Positions 1 through 14,265 of a stretch of 64,000 nt of DNA are shown one piece after another. Origin of the DNA: Eriocheir sinensis (lineage: Eukaryota > Arthropoda > Malacostraca > Decapoda > Varunidae); NCBI RefSeq assembly GCF_024679095.1, contig NW_026111755.1, forward strand, positions 302,517-366,516, written 5' to 3'. Within the stretch, counting starts at the first letter, position 1; every line of letters begins with the position of its first letter. The notes beneath the pieces are model-generated. The model was not told the origin of the DNA. It saw only the letters and a program-made list of their open reading frames with translations, and did not search any database. The translations under genes and the position numbers were made by a program.

Positions 1-3000
1 TATGGGAATTTTGCATCTTTATTTTCATACAAATTAACATTATTTTATTAATATTTGGTGTATTTATTTTGATACGATTTTACATTATTCTATTTTTTTT
101 TTGTATATACTTTTTTATACATATTTACATTATTTAATGTGTATCTTGCATATATATTTTATACAAATTTATTATCTATTATCTATTTTCATACAAATAC
201 ACATTCTTTTCATGATATTTTGTTTATTTATTTTTTACACGAATTTACATTATTTGATATGTATTTTGTATATATATTTTTATACGTATTTACATAATTT
301 CATATGTATTTTGTATATATATTTCTATAGAAATCTACTTTTTTTATGTGTATTCGTATATATATTTTGAAACAAATTTACATTGTTTTATATGTATTTT
401 TGAATATCTCTTTTAATACAAATTTACCTTACTGTATATGCATTTTGTATATTTATTTCAATACAAATTTAAATATTTGATGTGTATTTATATTTTTATA
501 AAAAAATGCGATATTTTTTGGGAATTTTGCATCTTTATTTTCATACAAATTTACATTATTTTATTGATATTCTGTGTATTTATTTTGATACGATTTTACA
601 TTATTCCATTTGTTTTTTGTATATATTTTTTTATACACATTTACATTATTTAATGTGTATCTTGCATATATATTTTATACAAATTTACGATATTTTAAGT
701 GTATTTTTTTTTATATTTTCATTCAAATTTACATTTATTTTAATTCGAAATTACATTATTTTATGTGTATTTTGTATTCATTTTTTTATACATATTTACT
801 TAATTTTATGTGTATTTTGTATATATATTTTTATAGAAATCTACGTTTTTTTATTTGTATTCGTATATATATTTTGAAACAAATTTACATTGTTTTATAT
901 GTTTTTTTGCATATCTCTTTCAATACAAATTTACCTTATTGTATGTGCATTTTGTATATTTATTTCAATGCAAATTTAAATATTTTATGTGTATTTTGGT
1001 ATATATATTTTTATAAGAAATGCGCTATTTTATGGGAATTTTGCATCTTTATTTTCATACAAATTTACATTATTTTATTAATATTCGGTGTATTTATTTT
1101 GATACGATGTTACATTATTCTATTTGTTTTTTGTATATACTTTTTTATACATATTTACATTATTTAATGTGTATCTTGCCTATATATTTTATACAAATTT
1201 ATTATCTATTATCTATTTTCATACAAATACACATTCTTTTCATGATATTTTGTTTATTTATTTTCACACGAATTTACATTTTTTGATATGTATTTTGTAT
1301 ATATATTTTTATACGTATTTATATAATTTCATATGTATTTTGTATATATATTTCTATAGAAATCTACTTTATTTTATGTGTATTCGTATATATATTTTGA
1401 AACAAATTTACATTGTTTTATATATATTTTTGAATATCTCTTTCAATACAAATTTACCTTACTGTATATGCATTTTGTATATTTATTTCAATACAAATTT
1501 AAATATTTTATGTGTATTTTGGTAAATCTATTTTTATAAAAAATGCGATAATTTTTGGGAATTTTGCATCTTTATTTTCATACAAATTTACATTATTTTA
1601 TTGATATTCTGAGTGTTTATTTTGATACGATTTTATATTATTCTATTTTTTTTTTGTATATATATTTTTTATACACATTTACATTATTTAATGTGTATCT
1701 TGCATACATATTTTATACAAATCTACGTTATTTTAAGTGTATTTGTTTATATATTTTCATTCAAATTTACATTATTTGATGTGTATTTTGTATATGTATT
1801 TCAATACAAATTTACCTAATTTTATGTGTATTTTGTATATCTCTTTTCAAACAAATTAAAATTATTTTTGTGTATTTTTATATATAGTTTTATACAAATT
1901 TAGGTTATTTTATGTACGCATTTACATTATTTAGTGTGTGTTTTGTATATATATATATTTGCAAATTTACTTTATTTTATGTGCATTTTTGTACATATAT
2001 TTTTATAGAAATTTGCGTTATTTGTATATGTTTTCTCATGCAAATTTACATTATTTTAATGCTATTTTTTTATTTACTTTGATACGAATTACATGATTAT
2101 ATGTGTATTTTGTACATATTTTTTATACGTATTTACATTACTTAATGTGTATTTTGTTTATATATTTTTAAGCAAATCTACGTTATTATATGTATTTGTA
2201 TAAATATTTTGATACAGATTTACATTATTTAATGTTTTTTGTATGTACATTTCAATTCAAATTTAGCTTATTTTAGCTGTATTTTGTATATATATTTTCA
2301 TACAAATTTAATTACTTCTGTGTATTTTTGTATAAAGTTTTATACAAATTTACGATATTTTATGTGTATTTTGTATATTTATATTTTTACACATTCACAT
2401 TCTTTTACAGGTATTTTGTTTATTTATTTTGATACGATTTTTATGTATTTTTTGTATTCATTTTTTTATACGTATTTACTTCATTTTATGTGTATTTTGT
2501 ATATATTTTTATAGCAATCTACGCTATTTTATGTGTATTCGTATATATATTTTGAAACAAATTTACGTTGTTTTATATGTATTTGCATATCTATTTGAAT
2601 ACAAATTTACCTTATAGTATGTGCATTTTTTATATTTATTTTAATACAAATTTTAATATTTTATGTGTATTTTGGTATATATATTTTTATAAAAAACGCT
2701 TTATTTTATGGCTATTTTGCATCTTTATTTTTATACAAATTTACATTATTTTATTAATATTCTGTGTATTTATTGTTGATACGATTTTACATTATTCTAT
2801 TTGTGTTTTGCATATATTTTTTTACACATATTTACATTATTTAATTAGTATTTTGTATATATATTTGATACAAATTTACGTTATTTTAAGTGTATATGTT
2901 TATATATTCTCATTGAAATTTCCATTATTTTATGTGTATTTTGTATATGTATTTCAATACAAATTTACCTAATTTTAAGTGTATTTTGTATATTTATTTT

Positions 3001-3221
3001 CATACAAATTTAAATTATTTTTGTGTATTTTTGTATATAGTTTTATACAAACTTAGGTTATTTTATGAGTATTTTGTATATCTATTTTCATATACACATT
3101 CTTTTATTGATATTTTGTTTATTTATTTTGACGAGAATTTAAATTATTTAATGTGTATTTTGTATATATATATATTTTTATACGTATTTACATAATTTCA
3201 TGTGTATTTTGTATATATAAT
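1..3221 (+). repeat. 45-bp satellite block, T-rich strand on +
   Basis: Tandem monomers of about 45 bp. In the first lines the motif TACATT falls at 81 and 126 (45 apart), with an equivalent at 36. Monomer types are diverged but ordered. The TATTCG-type monomer falls at 351, 858, 1381 and 2536, and the GGGAATTTTGCATC-type monomer near 4, 520, 1034 and 1557. Positions 1-480 therefore align with 1031-1510, a 1030-bp higher-order unit with 507/523-bp halves. A contraction around TATTATCTATTATCTATT recurs at 170 and 1200. The part from about 740 onward is the inverted partner of 31.65-34.25 kb. Long hydrophobic reading frames here are by-products of the stop-free repeat and are not called as genes. 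Confidence 0.93.
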
Positions 3222-6200
3222 TAAAATGTATATACAAAATACATAAAATAATGTAAATTTGTATCAAAATTTTTTGACAGATGCGCATAAAATAACGTAA
3301 ATTTCTTTTAAAATATACAAAATACACATTAAATAATGTAAATATGTATAAAAAAATATATACAAAACCAAATAGAATAATGTAAAATCGTATCAAAATA
3401 AATACACTGAATATTAATAAAACAATGTATATTTGTATGAAAATAAAGATGCAAATTACCCATTAAATAACGCATTTTTTTTATAAAAAATATATATACC
3501 AAAATACACATGAAAAAATTAATTTGTATTAAAATAAATATACAAAATACACATACAATAAGGTAAATCTGTATTGAAATAGATATGCAAAATACATATA
3601 AAACAATATAAATTTGTTTCAAAATATATATACGAATATACATAAAATAACGTAGATTTGTATAAAAATATATATACAAAATACACATAAAATGAAGTAA
3701 ATACGTATAAGAAAATGTATACAAAATACACATAAAATAATGTAAATTCGTATCAAAATAAATAAACAAAATACCAATAAAAGAATGTGTATTTGTATAA
3801 ATATAAATATACAAAATACACATAAAATAACGTAAATTTGTATAAAACTATATACAAAAATACTCAGAAGTTATTAAATTCGTATGAAAATAGATATACA
3901 AAATACAGATAAAATAAGCTAAATTTGAATTGAAATGTATATAAAAAATACATAAAATAATGTAAATTTGTATCAAAATATTTATAAAAATACATATAAT
4001 AACGTAAATTTGTTTAAAAATATATAAACAAAATACACATTAAGTAATGTAAATACGTATAAAAAATATGTACAAAATACAGATATAATCATGTAATTCG
4101 TATCAAACTAAATAAACAAAATATCAATAAAATAATGTAAATTTGTATGAGAAAACATATACAAATACATATAAAATAACGCTAATGTCCATAAAAATAT
4201 ATGTCCAAAAATGAACGTAAAATAAAGAAACTTTGGATAAAAATATATATACAAAACACACATTAAATAATGTAAATGCGTACATAAAGTAACCTAGATT
4301 TGTATAAAACTATAACCAAAAATACACAAAAATAATTTAAATTTGTATAAAAAGAAATATACAAAATACACATAAAATTAGGTTAATTTGTATTGAAATA
4401 CATATACAAAATACATATAAAATAATGTAAATTTGAAAGAAAATATATAAACAAATACATATTATTATATCGTAAATTTGCATGAAATATATAATCAAAA
4501 TACAAATACAAAACACAAATAGAATAATGTAAAATCGTATCAAAATATATACACAGAATATTATTAAAATAATGTAAATTTGTATGAAAATTAAGATGCA
4601 AAATACCTATAAAATAACGCATTTTTTATAAAAATATTGCTACCAAAATACACATCAAATATTTGAATTTGTATTAAAATAAATATACAAAATGCACATA
4701 CAATAAGGTAAATTTGTATTGAAATAGATATGCAAAATACATATAAAATAATGTAAATTTGTTTCAAAATATATATACGAATACACATAAAATAACGTAG
4801 ATTTCTATAAAAATACATATCCAAAATACACATAATATTAAGTAAATACGTATAAAAAATATATACAAAATATACATAAAATAATGTACATTCGTATAAA
4901 TGTAAATAAACAATATACCAATAAAAGAATGTGTATTTGTATAAATATAAATATACAAAATGCACATAAAATAACGTAAATTTATATAAAACTATATACA
5001 TAAAATAACGCAAATTTCTATAAAAATATATGTACAAAAATGAGCATTAAATAAATTTGCATAAAAATATATATACAAAACACACTTTAGATAATGTTAA
5101 TGAGTATAAAAATATGTATACAAAATACCTATGAAATAATCTAAATTCGTATCGAATTAAATTAAGAAAATATCAATAAAATAATGTAATTTTGGATGAA
5201 AATATATATACAAAATACACATAAAATAACCTAAATACATATACAAGTATACACATAAATTAATTTAAAATTGAATGAAATAAATATTCAAAATAAACAT
5301 AAAATAAGGTAAATTTGTAATGAAATATATGAAAAAATACACATAAAATAATATAAATTTGTATGAAAATATATATACAAATACACATTAAATAACATGA
5401 ATTTGTATAAAATTTGTATCAAAGTATATACTTATACACACAATAAAATAACGTCATTTTTTTATGAAAATGTATATACAAAATATACATAAAATAATTT
5501 TAATACATAGAATAATATATATACAAAAAAACACATAAAATAATGTAAATTTGTATGAAAATATATAAACAAATACACATAAAATAATGTAAATTTAGAT
5601 AAAATATATATACAAAATGAACATTAAATAATGTAAATATGTATAAAAAAAATATACAAAATACACATAGAATAATGTTAAATCGTATCAAAATAAATAA
5701 AGAGAATATCAATAAAATAATGTAAATTTGTATGAAAATAAAGATGGAAAATATCCATATAATAACGCATATTTGCATAAAAATGTATATACAAAAATAC
5801 ATATAAAATAGTTAAGTTTGTATTAAAATAAATATACAAAATGCACGTACAATAAAGTAAATTTGTATTGAAATAGATATTCAAAATACACATCAATAAT
5901 GTAAATTTGTATCAAAATATATATACGAATAGTCATAAAATAGAGTAAATTTCTATGAAAATATACATACAAAATAGATATACAAAATACACATATAACT
6001 AGTTAAATTTGTATTTAAATACATGTACAAAAAACACATAAAATAATGTAGATTTGTATGAAATGAAAACAAATACATTTTATATAAAATATATATACAA
6101 AATACACATAGAATAATGTAAAATCATATCAAAATAAATACACAGAATATCAATAAAATAATGTAAATTTGAATGAAAATAAAGATGCAAAATACCCATA

Positions 6201-7297
6201 AAATAAAGCATATTTTTATAAAAATACATATACAAAAATACACATAGATTAATCAAATTTGTATTAAAATTAATATACAAAATGCACATACAATAAGGTA
6301 AATTTGTATTGAAAAAATATGCAAAATACACATAAAATAATGTAAATTTGTTTCAAAATATATATACGAATACACATAAAATAACGCAGATTTCTATAGA
6401 AATATATATACAAAATACACTTGAAATAATGTAAATACGAATAAAAATATATATACAAAATACACATTAAATAATGTTAATTCGTGTCAAAATAAATAAA
6501 CAAAATATCATGAAAAGAATGTGTATTTGTATAAAAATAGATATACAAAATACACATAAAATAACCTAAATTTGTATAAAACTATATACAAAAATACACA
6601 AAAATAATTTAAACTTGTATGAAAATAAATATACAAAAAACATATAAAATAGGTAAATTTGTATTGAAATATATATACAAAAAACACATAAAATAATGTA
6701 AATTTGAATGAAATTATATAAACATATAGACTTAACGTAAATTTGTATCAAATATATATACAAAAAAAAACAGTAAATAATGTAAATATGTATAAAAAAA
6801 TATATACAAAACACAAATAAAATAATGTAAAATCGTATCAAAATAAATACAGAAAATATTAATAAAATAATGTAAATATGTATGAACATTAAGATGCAAA
6901 ATACCCATAAAATAACGCATTTTTTATAAAAATATAAATAAGAAAAAACATAAAATATTTGATTTTGTATTAAAATAAATAGATATACAAAATACACATA
7001 AAACAAGCTAAATTTGAATTGAAATATATATACAAAATACATAAAATAATGTAAATTTGTATCAAAATATCTATACAAATACACATATAATAACGTAAAT
7101 TTGTATAAAAATATATAAACAAAATACACATTAAATAATGTAAATACGTATAAAAAAAAATGTAAAAAATACACAAATAATCATGTAATTCGTATCAAAA
7201 TAAATAGACAAAATACCAATAAAATAATGTAAATTTCTATGAGAAAACATATACAAAATACACATAAACAACGCAAATATCAATAAAAATATATATA
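3222..7297 (-). repeat. 45-bp satellite block, T-rich strand on -
   Basis: Reverse-complement monomers (TACAAAATACACATAAAATA type). The GATGCAA marker occurs near 3451 and 4598, a spacing of about 1147 bp that matches the long higher-order repeat. The first 2.4 kb (to about 5650) is a direct duplicate of 56.88-59.35 kb at an offset near 53,660. The last 1.75 kb is the inverted partner of 14.27-16.0 kb. The start is a head-to-head switch where TGTATTTTGTATATA meets TATATACAAAATACAT around a short AT spacer. Confidence 0.92.
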
Positions 7298-9213
7298 ATA
7301 TAATATATTTTTACTCATATTTAAAATATTTAATGTATATTTTGTATATATATATATATATTTTATCCAAATTTACGTGATTTTATATGTATTTGTTTAT
7401 ATATTTTCATACAAATTTACATTATTTTATGTGAGTTTTGTATATGTATTTCAATACAAATTTGCCTAACTTTATGTGTATTTTGCATATCTATTTTCAA
7501 ACAAATTTAAATTATTTTTGTGTATATTTGTATATATTTTTATACAAATTTTAGTTATTTTATTTGTTTTTTGTATATATATTTTCCTACAAATATACAT
7601 TCTTTTATTGGAATTTTGTGTATTTAATTTTTTACGAATTTACATTATTTTATGTGTATTTTGTATATATATTTTTCTACGTATTTAAACTATTTTATGT
7701 GTATTTTATATATACATTTTCATATAAATTTACGTTATTTTATTGTGTGTATTCGTATATATTTTGAAACATTTTATACAAATTCATGTTATTTTATGTG
7801 TATTTGTATATATATTTTCATACAAATTTATATTATTTTATGTGTATTCTTACATATATTTTATTACAAATTTACCTTATTTTATGTTTATTTTGTATAT
7901 TTATTTCATTCAATTTTAAATTATTTAATGTGTATATTTGTATTTGTATTTAGGTTATTTTATGTGTTTCATCCAAAATTACATTATTTGATTGTTATTT
8001 TCTTAATTTAACTCGATACGAATTTAGATTATTTCATAGGTATTTTGTATACATATTTTTATACTCATTTACATTATCTAATGTGTGTTTTGTATATATT
8101 TTTTTATGCAAACTAATTTTATGTGCATTTTTGTACATATATTTTTATAGAAACTTAAAATGTTATTTTATGTGTATTTTGTATATGTTTTCTCATACAA
8201 ATTTACATTATTTAATTAGTTTTTTGTTTATTTATTTTGATACAAATGACTTGGTTATTGGTGTATTTTGTAAATATTTTTTATACGTATTTACATTACT
8301 TAATGTGTATTTTGTTTATAAATTTTTTTTACAAATTTACGTTATTATATGTGTATTTGTTAAAAATATTTTGAAACGAATTTACTTTATTTTATGTATT
8401 TTGTATATATATTTCAACTCAAATTTAGCTTATTTTGTGTGTATTTTGTATATCTATTTTCATACAAATTTAATTACTTCTGTGTATTTTTGAATATAGT
8501 TTTATACAAATTTCCGTTATTTTATGTGCATTTTGTATATTTATATTTCTACAAATACACATTCCCTTATTGGTATTTTGTTTATTTATATTTATACGAA
8601 TTTACATTATTTTATGTGTATTTTGTATACATTTTTGATTCGTATTTACTTAATTTTATTTGTATTTTGTATATATATATATTTATAGAAATCTACGTTA
8701 TTTTATGTGTATTCGTGTATATATTTTAAAACAAATTTACATTGTTTTATATGTTTTTTGCATATCTATTTCAATACAAATTTACCTTATTGTATGTGCA
8801 TTTTGTATATTTATTTTAATACAAATTCAAATATTTTATGTGTATTTTGTTATATATATTTTTATAAAAAATGCGCTATTTTATAGGTATTTTGCATCTT
8901 AGTTTTCATACAAATGTACATTATTTTATTAATAATCTGCGTATATATTTTGATACGATTTTATATTATACTATTTGTGTTTTGTATATATTTTTTCATA
9001 TATATTTTCATTATTTAATGTGTATTTTTTATATATATTTTATACAAATTAACGTCATTTTAAGTGTATTTGTTTATATAATTTCATTTAAATTTTTATT
9101 ATTTTAAGTGTATTTTGTATATGTATTTCAATACAAATTTACCTAATTTTATGTGTATTTTGTATATTTATTTTCATACAAATTTAAATTATTTTTGTGT
9201 TTTTTTGTATATA
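7298..9213 (+). repeat. 45-bp satellite block, T-rich strand on +
   Basis: It opens at a near-perfect AT palindrome centred near 7298. The monomer order up to about 8.5 kb (TTGCCTAACTTTATG, TTTTCCTACAAATATACATT, TTTCATTCAATTTTAAATT) is repeated in direct orientation at 35.2-36.3 and 39.5-40.6 kb. From 8031 onward the block is a direct copy of 59.35-60.54 kb at an offset near 51,320. Confidence 0.92.
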
Positions 9214-10132
9214 CATATAGAGTAAATTTTTATGAAAATATATATTCAAAATACATATAAAATTATGTAAATATGTATAAAAATATATATATCAAATACA
9301 CCTAAAAAAATGAAAATTCGTATCAAAATAAATAAACAAAATTCCGATAAAAGAACGTATATTTGTAGGAAAATAAATATACAAAATACACATAAAAAAA
9401 ATAAATTTCAATTTGTATGAAAATAGATATACAAAATACACATATAATTAGTTAAATTTGTATTTAAATACATGTACAAAATACACATAAAATAATGTAA
9501 ATTTGTATGAAATGAAAACAAATTCACATAAAATAACGTACATTTGTATAAAATAGATATACAAAATATACAGAGAATAATGTAAAATCGTATCAAAATA
9601 AATACACAGAATATCAATAAAATAATGTAATTTTGTATGAAAACAAAGATGCAAAATACCCATAAAATAAAGCATATTTTTTTTAAAATACATATACAAG
9701 AATACACATAGAATAATTAAATTTGTATTAAAATTAATATACAAAATGCACGTACAATAAGTGAAATTTGTATTGAAAAAATATACAAAATGCACATAAA
9801 ACAATGTATATTTGTTTCACAATATATATACGAATACACATAAAATAACGTATATTTCTATAGAAATATATATACAAAATACTCATGAAATGACGTTCAT
9901 AGGTATAAAAATATATATACACAATACACATTAAATAATGTAAATTCGCATAAAAATAAATAAACAAAATATCAATAAAAGAATGTGTATTTGTATGAAA
10001 ATAGATATACAAAATTCACATAAAATATTGTAAATTTGTATAAAACTCTATTAAAAAAATACACAAAAATAATTTAAATTTGTATAAAAATATATATACA
10101 AAATACAAATAAAAGTAGTTAAATTTCTATTG

Positions 10133-10240
<108 letters not shown>

Positions 10241-10386
10241 TTTTTTTTTACGTTGTTGCCTATTGTGCCAGTAGGCATCTCCCCGGTGGGGCGTGATGGT
10301 CGCCCCAAGGCTTCTTCCAGGGGGGGCTTGATGGTCGGCCCAGCCCGTTCTGGCACAGGCGAGTGTTTATAGTGGCGCCATCTTGC
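10241..10386 (-). mobile_element. 5'-truncated SINE copy with poly-A tail, reverse strand
   Basis: A GC-rich island of 137 bp (10250-10386) plus nine T residues. Read on the reverse strand it starts at GCAAGATGGCGCCACTATAA and ends in ACGT followed by poly-A. It aligns without gaps to 53140-53276 of the full-length copy, with 12 differences that I count (about 91% identity). The tRNA-like head is missing, so it lacks the A and B boxes and is not expected to be transcribed by Pol III. 5' truncation with a poly-A 3' end fits L1-type target-primed reverse transcription. Two copies of a 35-bp GACCATCA-type repeat are retained. No target-site duplication can be defined because both flanks are AT repeats. 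Confidence 0.9.
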
Positions 10387-11230
10387 ATATACAAAATACA
10401 CATAAAATAATGTATATTTGAATGAAAATATATAAACAAATACACTTAAAATAACGTAAATTTGTATGAAATATATATAGAAAATACACATTAAATAATG
10501 AACATATATATAAAAAAAATATATACAAAACACAAATAGAATAATGTAAAATAGTAGCAAAATAAATACACAGAATATTAATAAAATAATGTAAATTTGT
10601 ATGAAAATAAAGATGCAAAATACCCATAAAACAAAGCATTTTTTATGAAAATATATATACCAAAATACATATAAAATATTTAAATTTGTATTACAATAAA
10701 TATACAAAATGCACATACAATAAGGTAAATTTGTATTGAAATAGATATGCAAAATACACATAAAACAATGTAAATTTGTTTCAAAATATATATACGAATA
10801 CACATAAAATAACGTAGATTTCTATAAAAAAAATATATACAAAATACACATAAAATGAAGTAAATACTTATAAGAAAATGTATACAAAATACAAATAAAA
10901 TAATGTAAATTCGTATCAAAATAAATAAACTAAATGCCAATAAAAGAATGTTTACTTGTATAAATATAAATATACAAAATACACATAAAATAACGTAAAA
11001 TTGTATAAAACTATATACAAAAATAAACAAAAATAATTAAATTTGTATGAAAATAGATATACAAAAGACACATAAAATAAGCTAAATTTGAATTGAAATA
11101 AATATAGAAAATACATAAAATAATGTAAATTTTTATCAAAATATATATTCAAATACACATATATTAAAATTAATATACAAAATGCGTATATAATTGGGTA
11201 AATTTGTATTGAAAAAATATGCAACATACA

Positions 11231-11496
11231 CGTTTACTCATAAAAATTTATATTATTTTATTGGTATTTTGTTTATTTATTTTGATACGAATTACATGAT
11301 TATATGTGTATTTTGTACATATTTCTTTATACGTATTTACATTATTTAATGTGTATTTTGTTTATATATTTTCATACAAATTTACGTTATTATATGTGTT
11401 TTTGTATAAATATTTTGATACAAATTCACTTTATTTGATGTATTTTGTATATATTTAAATTTTCTGTTTTTTTTATATATTTTTATTCAAATTTTC
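11231..11496 (+). repeat. Short satellite block, T-rich strand on +
   Basis: Left edge: GCAACATACACGTTTACTCA is the reverse complement of the junction found near 26630 and 52185. Right edge: TTTTCGTAATCTTATAAAAA is the reverse complement of the junction near 27801. Both edges therefore match the ends of the 26.63-27.80 kb block in inverted orientation, but joined to different neighbours. The interior holds ordinary monomers including TGATACGAATTACATGATTA. Confidence 0.85.
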
Positions 11497-11825
11497 GTAA
11501 TCTTATAAAAATATATATACCAAAAAACACATAAAATATTTAAATTTGCATTGAAATAAATATACAAAATGCACATACAATAAGGTAAATTTGTATTGAA
11601 AGAGATATGCAAAAATACATATAAAACAATGTAAATTTGTTTCAAAATATATATATGAATACAAATAAAAAAACGTAGATTTCTATAAAAATATATATAC
11701 AAAATACACATAAAATTAAGTAAATACGTATAAAAAAATGTATACAAAATACACATAAAATAATGTAAATTCGAATTAAAATAAATAAACAAAATACCAA
11801 TAAAAGAATGTGTATTTGGATAAAT
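11497..11825 (-). repeat. Short satellite block, T-rich strand on -
   Basis: Inverted copy of 27.38-27.80 kb without its (AT)n tract. It keeps the ordinary sequence TATACAAAATACACATAAAA then TTAAGTAAATACGTATAAAA where the other copy carries 152 bp of (AT)n. It serves as the unexpanded reference for that site. Confidence 0.87.
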
Positions 11826-12414
11826 ATAAATTTAGCTTATATCGTGTGTATTTTGTATATATTTTCATACAAATTTAATTACTTTTGTGTATTTTTGTAT
11901 ATAGTTTTATATAAATCTACGTTATTTTATGTGTATTTTGTATATTTATATTCATACAAATACACATTCTTTTATTGGTATTTTGTTTATTTATTTTGAT
12001 ACGAATTTACATTATTTTATGTATATTTTGTATACATTTTTTTATACGTATTTACTTCATTTTATGTGTATTTTGTATATATTTTTTTATAGAAATCTAC
12101 GTTATTTTATGTGTATTCGTATATATATTTTGAAACAAATTTACATTGTTTTATATGTATTTTGCATATCAAATTTACCTTATTGTATGTGTTTTTTGTA
12201 TATTTATTTTAATACAAATTTAATTTTTTTATGTATATTTTGGTATATATATTTTTATAAATAAAAAAAAATGCGTTATTTTATGGGTATTTTGCCTCTT
12301 TATTTTCATACAAATTTACATTATTTTATTAATATTCCCTGTATTTATTTTGATACGATTTTACATTATTCTATTTGTGTTTTGTACATATTTTTTTATA
12401 CAAATTTACGTTTT
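11826..12414 (+). repeat. Satellite block, T-rich strand on +
   Basis: Ordered monomers TTTAGCTTAT, TTTAATTACTTTTGTG, the TATTCG marker near 12115 and GGGTATTTTGCCTC near 12284. It ends at the junction TTTTTTTATAAAATTATTGA, which is repeated identically near 20908. From about 12.24 kb it is a direct duplicate of 20.70-20.91 kb at an offset near 8,490. Confidence 0.88.
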
Positions 12415-13045
12415 TTTATAAAATTATTGATACCAAAATACACATAAAATATTTCAATTTGTATTAAAATAAATATACAAAATGCACATACAATAAGGTA
12501 AATTTGTATTGAAATAGATATGCAAAATACATATAAAATAATGTAAATTTGTTTCAAAATATATATACGAATACACATAAAATAACGTAGATTTCTATAA
12601 AAATACATCTACAAAATACAGATAACACTAAGTAAATACGTATAAAAAAATGTATACAAAATACACATAAAATAATGTAAGTTCGTATAAATGTAAATAA
12701 ACAATATACCAATAAAGAAATGTGTATTTGTATAAATATAAATATACAAAATGCACATAAAATAACGTAAATTTATATAAAACTATATACATAAAATAAC
12801 GCAAATTTCTATAATAATATATGTACAAAAATGAACATAAAATAAATTTGCATAAAAATATATATACAAAACACACATTAGATAATATAAATGATTATAA
12901 AAATATGTATAGAAAATACCTATGAAATAATCTAAATTCGTATCGAATTAAATTAAGAAAATACCAATAAAATAATGTAATTTTGGATGAAAATATATAT
13001 ACAAAATACACATAAAATAACCTAAATACAAATATACACATAAAA
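12415..13045 (-). repeat. Satellite block, T-rich strand on -
   Basis: Reverse monomers. The whole block is flanked by the same two junctions as 20908-21540, so block and junctions were duplicated together. It includes the ATGAACATAAAATAAATTTG version of a shortened monomer that also appears near 5035, 21315, 34950 and 58720. Confidence 0.89.
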
Positions 13046-13578
13046 TATTGTATTTTGTATATACATTTAAATTCAAATTTTGCTTATTTTATCTGTATTT
13101 TGTATATCTATTTTCATACGAATTTAATTACTTTTGTGTATTTTTGTATAGTTGTATACAAATTTACGTTATTTTATGTGTATTTTGTATATTTATATTT
13201 ATACAAATACACATTCTTTTATTGGTATTTTCTTTATTTATTTTGATACGAATTTACATTATTTTATGTGTATTTTGTATACATTTTCTTATACGTATTT
13301 ACTTCATTTTATGTGTTTTGTATATATATTTTTATACAAATCTACTTTATTTTATGTGTATTCGTATATATATTTTGAAACAAATTTACATTGTTTTATA
13401 TGTATTTTGCATATCTATTTCAATACAGATTTACCTTATTGTATATGTATTTTGTATATTTATTTTAATACAAATTAATTTTTTCATGTGTATTTTGGTA
13501 TATATATTTTTATAAAAAATGCGTTATTTAATGGGTATTTTGCATCTTCATTTTCATACAAATTTACATTGTTTTATT
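13046..13578 (+). repeat. Satellite block, T-rich strand on +
   Basis: It starts at CACATAAAATATTGTATTTT, a junction shared with 21541. Monomers then run through the TTTATTGGTATTTT and TATTCG markers to GGGTATTTTGCATC near 13531. It is a direct duplicate of 21.54-22.07 kb. It ends at GTTTTATTATAAAATAATAT, a small palindromic switch. Confidence 0.88.
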
Positions 13579-14265
<687 letters not shown>
